Assembly (NCBI GenBank): GCA_007125415.1
Contig: SLDH01000113.1
Span: 1 to 8,861 of the forward strand
DNA length: 8,861 nt
From: Roseovarius sp.
GTDB lineage: Bacteria > Pseudomonadota > Alphaproteobacteria > Rhodobacterales > Rhodobacteraceae
Direction: 5' to 3'
This document shows, one piece after another, positions 1 through 6,375 of this stretch (positions are counted from its first letter, which is position 1; each line of letters begins with the position of its first letter). A program made the translations under genes and the position numbers. Below the pieces are notes generated by a model, which was not told the origin of the DNA, made no database searches, and saw nothing but the letters and a program-made list of their open reading frames with translations.

Positions 1-149
1 AGGGTATAGACTGCTTTGAATTGGACGTAAACATGAGCGTCCTCGAGGGTTCCATCGGGATTTTGCCGCGGCGCATCATGGTGGCCGAGGAAGATTTCAC
101 AACCGCCGAGCGCACGCTGACAGATAACGGATTGCCCGTGAATGGATAG
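1..149 (+). CDS. DUF2007 family protein, C-terminal part (5' end outside window)
   Basis: The reading frame is open from the left edge (first full codon at base 3) to the TAG at 147–149 and gives 48 residues. The stretch NMSVLEGSIGILPRR followed by IMVAEED matches the C-terminal half of the small DUF2007 ('putative signal transducing protein') family, which is usually about 70–80 residues long. Its biochemical role is not established; the family resembles a small ferredoxin-fold regulatory domain. The stop overlaps the next gene's ATG at 142 by 8 bases, so the two are almost certainly co-transcribed and translationally coupled. The family call is from memory of its characteristic motif. No function beyond that can be read here. 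Confidence 0.8.
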   Translation, partial: GIDCFELDVNMSVLEGSIGILPRRIMVAEEDFTTAERTLTDNGLPVNG

Positions 150-897
150 CACGCTCACCCGCGATGCCTTCCTAGGCGGTCGGATCACGCTTGCACAGCC
201 CGCGCAGGGCTACCGCGCCGGGGTAGATCCGGTCTTGCTTGCCGCATCGGTGCCTGCAAAGCCCGGCCAGTCGGTTCTCGAGCTTGGCTGCGGCGCAGGT
301 ACGGCGATGTTTTGTCTGGCCGCGCGAGTGCCCGGGCTGGCGCTGACCGGCATCGAGGTTCAGCCCGCCTACGCGGCACTGGCCCGGCAGAACGCAGCGG
401 ATAACGGTTTCCCGGCAGAGGTGATCACCGGGGATCTGGCGCAGATGCCCGAAGCCTTGCGCGCCCGGCGCTTCGATCATGTGCTGGCCAACCCTCCCTA
501 TTTCGACCGGCGAGCCGGGATCGCCGCAGCGCAAGCGGAGCGAGAGGCCGCTCTCGGCGAGATGACACCGCTTGAGGCATGGGTGGCCGGGGCGGCGAAA
601 CGATGCGCTCCGAAAGGCTATGTCAGTTTTATCCACCGGGCCGAGCGCCTGCCTGAACTTCTGGCGCTGATCAGCGCGCGGCTCGGCTCCGTGCAGGCCC
701 TGCCGCTGATTCCCCGGCGCGGGCGCGCGGCACGCCTCGTCATTGTCCGGGCGCGGCAGGGGGGGCGTACGGAATTTCGCCTTCTGGACGGCCTTGTGAT
801 GCATGAAGGCGATACGCATCCGGGCGACCGGGAAAATTACAGCACGGCAATGACCGCAATTCTAAGACATGGCGCCGCGCTCGAATTCCCCGCGTAG
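142..897 (+). CDS. tRNA1(Val) (adenine(37)-N6)-methyltransferase-like, small-domain SAM methyltransferase
   Basis: This 251-residue protein is close to the usual length of the E. coli YfiC/TrmN family (about 245). That family uses S-adenosylmethionine to methylate N6 of A37 in the anticodon loop of tRNA1(Val). Visible motifs in order are the family's N-terminal GYRAGVDPVLLA (residues 23–34), SAM-binding motif I VLELGCGAGTA (45–55), the acidic end of strand 2 in GIEVQ (70–74), and the catalytic NPPY (117–120), which marks amino-N-methyltransferases. No strong Shine-Dalgarno precedes the ATG. The 8-base overlap with the DUF2007 gene suggests coupled translation. The exact substrate is inferred from the family; a related N6-adenine or glutamine methyltransferase cannot be excluded. 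The C-terminus looks natural, although a dead transposase abuts it on the other strand. Confidence 0.85.
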   Translation: MDSTLTRDAFLGGRITLAQPAQGYRAGVDPVLLAASVPAKPGQSVLELGCGAGTAMFCLAARVPGLALTGIEVQPAYAALARQNAADNGFPAEVITGDLAQMPEALRARRFDHVLANPPYFDRRAGIAAAQAEREAALGEMTPLEAWVAGAAKRCAPKGYVSFIHRAERLPELLALISARLGSVQALPLIPRRGRAARLVIVRARQGGRTEFRLLDGLVMHEGDTHPGDRENYSTAMTAILRHGAALEFPA

Positions 898-1223
898 CAT
901 GAAAACCGATGAAGCCGAGGTGCCCGATGCGACCGATGGCTCAGCTTTCTCCGCAGCTTTTTCGCTCCATTTGCCGCGATCCGATGTGCCTTGCCATGGC
1001 GCGCGTTGACCATCGGAGCCGAAAGGCCGGCGCGATCCTGAGCCCACGCCTCGAAAATCTGCGCGCTGGGGCAGATCTGATCAGCGGTAGCGGCTTTGCA
1101 GGCAAAGTCGCCCCCTGACAGTAGCCGAAGATCATCTGCTCAATGAAATCCACGAAACGTGTTCGGCATTAAGGGCCTGATCTTCTTTGACTGCTCGTCA
1201 CTGAGCCATAAATCCGAGGCCAT
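895..1223 (-). pseudogene. IS5-family transposase remnant, degenerate
   Basis: Reading leftwards on the minus strand from the ATG at 1223, the frame gives a typical IS5-type N-terminus: MASDLWLSDEQ followed by KIRPLMPNTFRG. A TGA at 1142–1140 interrupts it. The same frame then continues with ADDLRLLSGG, which resembles the VDDRRVLSG motif of these transposases. Further on it reads IFEAWAQDRAGL and MVNARHGKAHRIAANGAKK (from 1013), resembling the conserved MIDATHLKAHRTAA..KK block that holds the first catalytic Asp, here changed to Asn. A shifted frame from about 940 reads AIGRIGHLG, resembling the IGRTKGGL motif. The spacing is shorter than in intact transposases, so there are internal deletions as well as a stop and a frameshift. 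The C-terminal half is absent. The remnant ends at or just inside the 3' end of the methyltransferase gene. The family call rests on pattern recognition and has not been searched. Confidence 0.62.
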
Positions 1224-1278
1224 GAACCCACCGCCGTTTCGTGCCTTGAATCAAGACTCTGTCCATGAGTCGACACCC

Positions 1279-1944
1279 TCAAGGCGGAGTCAGATCATAA
1301 CCAAAACGATCATAATCCGCTGCATAGATCTCGCTGATCCGCTCGAGCACGGGTTTGTTCAATTGTATGGTCGGCGGCTTGCGGCCCGCTGGCAGGCTCT
1401 TTGCGATCCGCTCGGAGGTGACATTCATGTGCTTTACACTGCACTCCGGGTTCTCTTCTTGCGCCAGTTCGTCAAGCCAGCTCACCAACGGCGCGAGACC
1501 GTTCTCGATCCTGAAGACGCGGGCCTCGCGGGGAACGTATTCGTTCATCGGGCGCAGGTGGCCATGCAGGGCATATGGATCGGTTGCGAGGCTGCGGGCC
1601 AGCGTCCCGATCCAGCCAGGAAATGAGGTTTTCTGCGGTATCGCCCTTTCGATCTCCCGCTGGAACAGGAACACGCTGCGCAGCCGTGTGGCGGGATGGC
1701 GTACTGTTGCGAACAGCGCGTCGAACAATGTGTCAGGCAACAGATCCCGACGCACGGGTTCTGGCATATGCTGCGGCGGCGACAGGGACCATGCTTCCTG
1801 AAGAGGACGCTTGGCAAACCGCGAATCCAAGAGGCCAAGTGGGCCGAAGCGTGCGCCCAGATAGGTTTCGACCGTTGTTCCCGCGCATTTCGGCACATGG
1901 GCAAAATATATCAGCTTTTGGTTGGGAAGGCGCGCTATCGGCAT
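1279..1944 (-). CDS. Sulfotransferase family 2-like protein (PAPS-dependent)
   Basis: The 221-residue protein shows both cofactor signatures of PAPS-dependent sulfotransferases. The 5'-phosphosulfate loop HVPKCAGTTVE is at residues 16–26, and the 3'-phosphate-binding RHPATRLRSVF is at 82–92. HGHLRPMNEYV (127–137) and VFRIEN (143–148) fit the Sulfotransfer_2 fold, and the C-terminal MNVTS plus ERISEIYAADYDRFGY is the usual family ending. There is no signal peptide or membrane segment, so it should act in the cytoplasm, transferring sulfate to a carbohydrate or similar acceptor. An in-frame TGA lies two codons upstream of the ATG at 1944, which fixes the longest possible start. The ribosome-binding site is weak (GGGA about 12 bases upstream). 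It is a single gene flanked by non-coding or decayed DNA. The nearby manC suggests a link to surface polysaccharide, but this is inference. Confidence 0.82.
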   Translation of the reverse strand: MPIARLPNQKLIYFAHVPKCAGTTVETYLGARFGPLGLLDSRFAKRPLQEAWSLSPPQHMPEPVRRDLLPDTLFDALFATVRHPATRLRSVFLFQREIERAIPQKTSFPGWIGTLARSLATDPYALHGHLRPMNEYVPREARVFRIENGLAPLVSWLDELAQEENPECSVKHMNVTSERIAKSLPAGRKPPTIQLNKPVLERISEIYAADYDRFGYDLTPP

Positions 1945-2397
1945 GAATCATGTCGTCCCAGATCTGCCTGCCGGGAAGATGCGCTGCCCAAGCCGGAATG
2001 GCGATGCCAATTTCGATGGATTGTTCAAGCCCTGCTCCCGACCCGAACGCATTGCTTTGTGAATGCGCAAGATATTCGGAGTATATGCATTTTGACAGCG
2101 ACAGAAAGGGGCTGGTTTCCGTCCGGGGGCAGGATCGCATCAAGAGAAACTCTGTCGGTGCCATTTTGCGATACAATGACGGTATTTCGCGAGCTTTCGA
2201 GGTCGCGTGTGATCCGGCAGCGGGAGCGGCCTTCGTTCACGGCCTCTATGACCCTTGATGCGAACTTGTCTGTTTTCGTGCGGTGAGCAGGTTGTCAGCC
2301 GGGTTTTTCCCACGCCCCCGCATTGCGGCTGAGCCGAGTTTCACCCGCTCGTCTTACAGGCTGCCGTCGAACTGTGAACTGTGCGATCCCGGCCAAC
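1945..2397. other. Intergenic stretch without a recognisable gene
   Basis: About 450 bases, visibly less GC-rich than the flanking genes around 2040–2300. Open frames occur on both strands, but none has a family motif, a good ribosome-binding site or convincing codon use. A minus-strand frame near 2260–2180 reads EAVNEGRSRCRITRDLESSR and is vaguely like a helix-turn-helix, but it leads nowhere. A TATACT hexamer on the minus strand (2085–2080) could be a −10 element for the sulfotransferase, but no good −35 lies at the right distance. The stretch probably represents the lost 5' part of the gene fragment at 2398–2676, or inserted DNA that has decayed. Confidence 0.5.
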
Positions 2398-2676
2398 ATG
2401 ACAATCATCATCCGGCCACGGGATGTGTTCAGCAAGAAGGTCATGCCGTTCACGGCCCGTCTGGTGGCTGAAGGCTATCTTCCGGAAGCGTCGGTTGTGG
2501 CGCGGGCCAATGTCTCGCCCGATCCCGGGCGCTATGACAGCGCGGTTGCGGAGCTGACACCGGACCAGCGGCGCATTTTCGACAGCTTTACCGCATGGGA
2601 CAAGCTGCTTTACGAGACCTGCGAGACCCTCATTATTGATGCCATTCAAACAAGCAAACAGGACCAGAACCCATGA
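2398..2676 (+). pseudogene. C-terminal fragment, sulfotransferase-like, coupled to manC
   Basis: The frame ending at TGA 2674–2676 has good coding character from about 2398: RPRDVFSKKVMPF, then ARANVSPDPGRYDSAV and LTPDQRRIFDSFTAWDKLLYE. The last part follows the pattern of sulfotransferase C-termini (an N-V-S motif, then a helix ending in D..LYE), much like the end of the intact sulfotransferase at 1279–1944. No cofactor-binding loops are present. The ATG at 2398 has no Shine-Dalgarno, and upstream the frame becomes non-coding in character until an in-frame TGA at 2284–2286. I therefore read it as the last 90 or so residues of a gene that lost its 5' part. Its TGA overlaps the manC ATG as ATGA, showing that it was the upstream partner in a manC operon. 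Alternatively it is a short intact gene of unknown function. Confidence 0.5.
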
Positions 2677-4100
2677 TCACTCCCATCCTTCTGTGCGGCG
2701 GATCCGGCACCCGTCTGTGGCCGCTGTCCCGCAAGAGTTTTCCCAAGCAGTTCACCGATGTCGTGGGCGAGATCAGCCTGTTTCAGGCCTCGGCCCGGCG
2801 CTTCACCGGAGCGGGCTTTGCGGATCCGGTTGTGGTGACGGGCCATGATTTCCGCTTCATCGTCACCGAGCAGCTGGACGCTGTGGGCATTCAGCCGGCC
2901 AGCATTCTCATCGAACCCGATGGCCGCAACACCGCCCCCGCCGCCATCGCGGCCGCGCTGACGGTGGCTGGCGGCGATCCGGAGGCGGTGATCCTGCTGG
3001 TGCCGTCGGATCATGCGGTTTCCGATCCGGGCGCCTTTTGCGCTGCGGTCGAGCGCGCGCATGTCGCCGCCAGGGAAGGCAGGATCGTGACCTTCGGCAT
3101 CGCGCCCAGCCGGGCGGAAACGGGCTATGGCTGGCTGGAGGCGGGCGAGCAGACCCATCCCGGCGTGCACCGGCTCGATCGCTTCATCGAAAAGCCCGAC
3201 GCCCGGCGCGCCGAGGCGCTGCTGGAGGATCCTGCCTATCTTTGGAATGCAGGCGTCTTTCTGGCGCGGGCCGATACGCTGGTTGCGGCCTTCGAGGCCC
3301 ACGCGCCCGCGATCCTGCAAACCGTGCGGACCGCGCTGGAGGCGGGCGCGGCGGACCTGGGCTTTACCCGGCCCGATGCGGCGCTTTGGGATGCGGTGCC
3401 CGAGGAGTCCATCGATTACGCGGTGATGGAAAAGGCGGAGAATGTCAGCGTTGTGCGCTTCGACGGGCACTGGTCCGATCTGGGCAGTTGGGAATCGGTC
3501 TGGCAGGAGAGCCCCCGGGACGAGAAGGGCAATGCCTTTTCCGAGCATACCACGGGCTTTGACTGTGAGAACACATTGCTGCGCTCGGAGACCGACGAGA
3601 TCGAGCTGGTGGGGATCGGCCTGAAGAACACGGTCGCCGTGGCCATGCGCGATGCGGTCATGGTGGCCGATATGGCCGATAGCCAGCATGTGAAGGAGGC
3701 GGTGCGCGTGCTCAAGGCGCGGGGTGCCAAACAGGCCCAGCATTTCCCCGTCGATCATCGCCCCTGGGGCTGGTTCGAAACCCTCGTTCTGGCCGACCGC
3801 TTTCAGGTGAAGCGCATCCATGTGCATCCCGGGGCCGCGCTCTCGCTGCAAAGTCATCACCACCGCTCGGAACACTGGATCGTGGTTGCGGGCACCGCGC
3901 AGGTCACCGTGGACGACGAGGTGCAACTGCTGACCGAGAACCAGTCGGTCTATATTCCGCTCGGCGCGAAACACCGGCTGGAAAACCCCGGAAAGGTGCC
4001 GATGGTCCTGATCGAGGTCCAGACCGGCGCCTATCTGGGCGAGGATGACATCATCCGCTACGAGGACATCTATGCGCGCGGGCAGGAAATGAACGGATAA
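2673..4100 (+). CDS. manC: Mannose-1-phosphate guanylyltransferase / mannose-6-phosphate isomerase
   Basis: This 475-residue protein matches the full length of the bifunctional ManC/AlgA/XanB family. It makes mannose-6-phosphate from fructose-6-phosphate and converts mannose-1-phosphate plus GTP to GDP-mannose for polysaccharide or LPS. The N-terminal nucleotidyltransferase domain carries GGSGTRLWPLSRKSFPKQF (9–27) and the sugar-phosphate site FIEKP (171–175). The C-terminal cupin (isomerase) domain has the metal-binding cluster HPGAALSLQSHHHRSEHW (385–402) and YIPLGAKHRLEN (427–438). It ends with the typical YLGEDDIIRYEDIYAR. All key residues appear present. An AGGA (2660–2663) lies nine bases before the ATG, which overlaps the stop of the upstream fragment. 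No phosphomannomutase gene is in the window. No terminator is visible before the convergent tRNA gene 15 bases away. Confidence 0.96.
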   Translation: MITPILLCGGSGTRLWPLSRKSFPKQFTDVVGEISLFQASARRFTGAGFADPVVVTGHDFRFIVTEQLDAVGIQPASILIEPDGRNTAPAAIAAALTVAGGDPEAVILLVPSDHAVSDPGAFCAAVERAHVAAREGRIVTFGIAPSRAETGYGWLEAGEQTHPGVHRLDRFIEKPDARRAEALLEDPAYLWNAGVFLARADTLVAAFEAHAPAILQTVRTALEAGAADLGFTRPDAALWDAVPEESIDYAVMEKAENVSVVRFDGHWSDLGSWESVWQESPRDEKGNAFSEHTTGFDCENTLLRSETDEIELVGIGLKNTVAVAMRDAVMVADMADSQHVKEAVRVLKARGAKQAQHFPVDHRPWGWFETLVLADRFQVKRIHVHPGAALSLQSHHHRSEHWIVVAGTAQVTVDDEVQLLTENQSVYIPLGAKHRLENPGKVPMVLIEVQTGAYLGEDDIIRYEDIYARGQEMNG

Positions 4101-4115
4101 GGCGCCGAAAACCAA

Positions 4116-4192
4116 TGGTCGGAGTGAGAGGATTCGAACCTCCGGCCCCTGCCTCCCGAAGACAGTGCTCTACCAGGCTGAGCTACACTCCG
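4116..4192 (-). tRNA. tRNA-Pro (anticodon CGG)
   Basis: Read on the minus strand, a full cloverleaf folds. The acceptor stem CGGAGTG (4192–4186) pairs with CACTCCG. The D arm is GCTCAGCCTGGTAGAGC. The anticodon stem CTGTC/GGCAG holds the loop TTCGGGA with anticodon CGG, which reads the proline codon CCG. The T arm contains GGTTCGAATCC. The discriminator base is A, and CCA is encoded (4118–4116). The C1–G72 pair and A73 are the usual bacterial tRNA-Pro identity elements. It lies tail to tail with manC. Confidence 0.97.
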
Positions 4193-4202
4193 ACACGACG
4201 TC

Positions 4203-4231
4203 GCGATACAGAAGCGCGGCCTGCTTTGCAA
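4203..4231 (-). promoter_or_regulatory. Putative sigma-70-type promoter of tRNA-Pro
   Basis: On the minus strand a −35-like TTGCAA (4231–4226) and a −10-like TATCGC (4208–4203) are separated by 17 bases. The −10 ends ten bases before the mature tRNA 5' end, where a tRNA promoter is expected. The −10 match is only partial. Confidence 0.45.
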
Positions 4232-4262
4232 GAACCCTGTGGCGGCACCGGAGATGGTCGCC

Positions 4263-5729
4263 TCATGCCTGAAAGAGCGGAAAGCTGACGCCCAGCGCCC
4301 AGGCGAGCACAAGCCCCAGAACGAGCCCGGGGGCAAGCGGGCCACCGCGCGCGGATGTCTGACGGCCCATCGTGCCGAAGACGAGATAGAAGAGCACGAT
4401 CACCGGCGCGATCATCAACAGAAAGAAGAGCGCTTCGAAATCAAGCGCCACAGCCAGCCCCAGAGAGAGCAGGAACGCCCCGCGCAGGGCGATACGCACC
4501 GGCAGGCTGGCAAGATGGGTCAGCCGTGCATCCGCAAGCATCGCCGGTACGGCCCCAAGCGCGATGGCGCTGATGATCCAGAGCCGCGTGCCGACGGGCC
4601 AGAAATTCGCGGCATAGCGGTCAAGTGCGATGCCGAAAAGGATGCACCAGAGCAAGAGCAGACCGGCCGATTGCCAGTGCATCGGGCCAAGCGGGATACG
4701 CCAGAACCGCAGGAGCGCCAGTTGGACGAGACCGAAAATCGCCAGATGCAGCGCGAGATAATCCGCAACCAGCACCGGCAACAGCCCCGGATTGAGCGGC
4801 ACAGCCAGCAGCGGCGCCAGCACGGCGGGCAGCAGCGCCGCCAGCGCGATCCGGCCCTTGCCCGCCGGGGCAGCGGGCACGCCATGCGCAGGCAATTGCC
4901 GCGCGACGGGAAGGAAAAGCAGCACGAGCCCGCCCAGCAAGGCCAGAATGGCCCAACCCGTCGGCAGGATCGTGGCTTCGGTATCGCGCCCATAGCTCTC
5001 GTTCAGCCAGTCCAGCGCCTCGGCCCGGCCCGTGCGGCTGTGCAGGACGGCGACATGCTCGGCATGTGGTGCGATGACCGCGCGGCGCGTTATGTGATCC
5101 GCGCGCGCGGTCTCGCCTTCGCTCACCTCAGGGGAGACCATGCGCGCAGCCTCCAGCGCGAAATCACGCAGACCCGGCTCCCAAGCGCCGGTGATCATGA
5201 GCAGGCTGGCAGGATGGGTGGCATCTATGACCCGCGAGAAGGCCGAGATCAGCACCAGCGGGCCGCTATCGGGCCGTTCGGCGGCCACGCGCACCAGAAC
5301 ATCGGTGGCCATCGAATGGCCCAAAAGCGAGATGGCCGACTCATCCTGTGCCACCGCATCCATCACCGCTTCGGTTTGCGCCATGAGGCGCTGGGTTGTC
5401 CCTTCGATCACGGTGACATCGCCCGACATGGGCAGGGTATGGCGGCCATGCCCCATAAAATCGAACGCATGGACATGGTACCCGGCCTGCGCCAGCGGCA
5501 GCGCATAGCCCTGCATCATCTGGCGCGACCCGGCAAACCCGTGGGCGATCACCACCGCAGGCCCGTCAGCACCCGGCGCCACATAAGAGGTGATCGGCGT
5601 ATCCCCCACCTGCATCTGCGTTATGCTCACGCCAGCGCGCGCCGCCTCGAGCACATAGAGCGCGCCGGCAATCATCAGGCAGGCGAGAATCGCCAAACCG
5701 AGATCGCGTTTTCCAAGCCGCTGCACCAC
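4263..5729 (-). CDS. Membrane-anchored alpha/beta hydrolase with C-terminal polytopic membrane domain
   Basis: From the chosen GTG the protein has 488 residues. An N-terminal membrane segment (about 10–29) is followed by an alpha/beta-hydrolase domain to about residue 245. That domain shows the oxyanion loop HGFAGS (63–68), DFMGHGRH (90–97), the nucleophile elbow GHSMA (137–141, Ser139), and EHVAVLHS, with His225 the likely catalytic base. The acidic member of the triad was not assigned. Residues about 256–486 form roughly eight hydrophobic helices with no motif I recognise. The hydrolase part should lie on the periplasmic face or be membrane-associated; the substrate is unknown (ester, lipid or peptide). 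Three GTG codons compete as starts: 5738, 5729 and 5726. The Shine-Dalgarno CAAGGGG at 5744–5738 overlaps the first and is eight bases from the second, so I take 5729. The gene stands alone upstream of tRNA-Pro on the same strand. The function of the C-terminal domain is unknown. Confidence 0.85.
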   Translation of the reverse strand: MVQRLGKRDLGLAILACLMIAGALYVLEAARAGVSITQMQVGDTPITSYVAPGADGPAVVIAHGFAGSRQMMQGYALPLAQAGYHVHAFDFMGHGRHTLPMSGDVTVIEGTTQRLMAQTEAVMDAVAQDESAISLLGHSMATDVLVRVAAERPDSGPLVLISAFSRVIDATHPASLLMITGAWEPGLRDFALEAARMVSPEVSEGETARADHITRRAVIAPHAEHVAVLHSRTGRAEALDWLNESYGRDTEATILPTGWAILALLGGLVLLFLPVARQLPAHGVPAAPAGKGRIALAALLPAVLAPLLAVPLNPGLLPVLVADYLALHLAIFGLVQLALLRFWRIPLGPMHWQSAGLLLLWCILFGIALDRYAANFWPVGTRLWIISAIALGAVPAMLADARLTHLASLPVRIALRGAFLLSLGLAVALDFEALFFLLMIAPVIVLFYLVFGTMGRQTSARGGPLAPGLVLGLVLAWALGVSFPLFQA

Positions 5730-5737
5730 GCCCTTCA

Positions 5738-5744
5738 CCCCTTG
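5738..5744 (-). promoter_or_regulatory. Shine-Dalgarno CAAGGGG of the hydrolase gene
   Basis: This anti-16S-like heptamer lies eight bases before the GTG at 5729 and directly touches the alternative GTG at 5738. It therefore decides in favour of the downstream start. Confidence 0.5.
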
Positions 5745-5811
5745 CCCGGTATAGCCTCTCTGCTCAAATAGCGCGCGCCTCGTGCGGTGACAGGCCGGCG
5801 AGCCCTTTTAG

Positions 5812-6024
5812 CAGGCTGCTGAAAAAGGGAAACGACTGAAACTTTACCGGGAAACTGTTCTTCTCCCATTGCCGAGTCGATGCGCAGAGGGACGCGCCCG
5901 ACCCTGGGTGGGCGCTTCACCACGCCGGGGCTGCGGTGCTTTATGGTCGCCAAATATCTCCGAATGTTGAGCTTTTTGCAACGTCGCAATGCGCCCTCCC
6001 GGGGGAGGGTCGGGCGCGGCCCGG
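5812..6024 (+). repeat. Structured repeat, copy A (right end missing)
   Basis: It starts with CAGGCTGCTGAAAAA, the same end sequence as copy B at 7080. It shares with B the core GCTTTTTGCAACGTCG (5971–5986), the following run of about 35 bases with the CCCTCCC..GGGAGGG hairpin (5995–6009), and a GGGTCGGG arm. Inside it, GCGCCCGACCCT (5894–5905) and its exact complement AGGGTCGGGCGC (6006–6017) form a 12-base inverted repeat. GCGCCC/GGGCGC (5894–5899 and 5910–5915) makes an alternative small hairpin. An inner pair near 5935 and 5993 matches imperfectly but keeps two wobble pairs. No right terminal repeat like that of copy B is found before the IS630 remnant, so the copy is truncated or decayed there. 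It has no coding potential. Confidence 0.7.
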
Positions 6025-6028
6025 GCAT

Positions 6029-6058
6029 GCGCCCGCCCGCCCGCCCCGAGGCGGGCGC
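6029..6058. repeat. GC-rich hairpin
   Basis: GCCCGCC (6039–6045), a CCGA loop and GGCGGGC (6050–6056) form a perfect 7-base stem. A shifted pairing GCGCCCGCC/GGCGGGCGC (6029–6037 and 6050–6058) gives 9 base pairs. No T-run follows on either strand, so it is not a convincing terminator. It sits between copy A of the structured repeat and the IS630 remnant. Confidence 0.5.
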
Positions 6059-6109
6059 AAGCCCTGTTATCGGGAAGAGGTGAACCCAGTCAGACGCGAA
6101 TTGCCATGA

Positions 6110-6283
6110 GGCCCCGACCCGAACCCGATCGGACAGCCTTTCGCCAGGACCGTACATCGGATGCGCGCCGCAGCACCCCGCCCGCGCGGCACGCCATGGC
6201 GCTCCGTCGGAACGGTTCTCAACCGCGTCACGCCCGACGCGCACACCGACCACTTCAAGGACGCAGGCTACGCTTCCGGGTAA
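6110..6283 (+). pseudogene. IS630-family transposase, C-terminal remnant
   Basis: The frame from just after a TGA (6107–6109) to TAA at 6281–6283 reads PDPNPIGQPFARTVHRMRAA, then TPWRSVGTVLNRVTPD and HFKDAGYASG. This matches position by position the C-terminal end of IS630-type transposases: SPDLNPIEQ.F, then TW..IG.LL..F.P and YF..AGYAS. In intact enzymes the Glu of NPIE is the last residue of the DDE triad; here it is Gly. About 57 residues remain of a protein usually near 340, so it cannot function. The rest of the element is missing upstream, where a GC-rich structured repeat begins instead. Confidence 0.75.
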
Positions 6284-6355
6284 ATCTCACCGCGAGGCAA
6301 CAACCCCTTCCCGAAACAGATTGTTAATCAAAAGATGCCGGGGCGTGAAAGCGGG

Positions 6356-6374
6356 ACAGGCTATCGCGGCCTGT
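6356..6374 (-). terminator. Weak hairpin just after leuD
   Basis: On the minus strand ACAGGC (6374–6369 read as complement) and GCCTGT (6361–6356) form a 6-base stem with a 7-base loop, directly behind the leuD stop codon. No T-tract follows at once (CCCGCTTTC instead), so termination by it is uncertain. Confidence 0.3.
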
Positions 6375-6375
6375 T

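Noticed and set aside
1255..1271. GACTC/GAGTC hairpin near the sulfotransferase end
   Set aside because: Five base pairs only, with no T-tract.
2080..2097. TATACT on the minus strand and TTGACA on the plus strand as promoter elements
   Set aside because: Each hexamer is good, but neither has an acceptable partner at 16–18 bases, so no promoter is called.
1733..2176. A minus-strand frame overlapping the sulfotransferase 5' end
   Set aside because: It runs out of frame through the sulfotransferase coding region and has no recognisable domain.
1696..2286. A 196-codon plus-strand frame spanning the sulfotransferase start and the spacer
   Set aside because: Over half of it is antisense to the sulfotransferase, and the rest has no motif or ribosome-binding site.
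2646..4115. A 489-codon open frame on the minus strand opposite manC
   Set aside because: It mirrors the GC-rich codon bias of manC, has no family motif, and its composition (many His, Arg and Gly) is that of an antisense shadow.
4239..5771. A 510-codon open frame on the plus strand opposite the hydrolase
   Set aside because: Extremely rich in Arg, Gln, His and Gly with no domain. The minus strand has a clear hydrolase with membrane helices, so this is its shadow.
6029..6058. GC-rich hairpin as a rho-independent terminator
   Set aside because: No T-run follows the stem on either strand.
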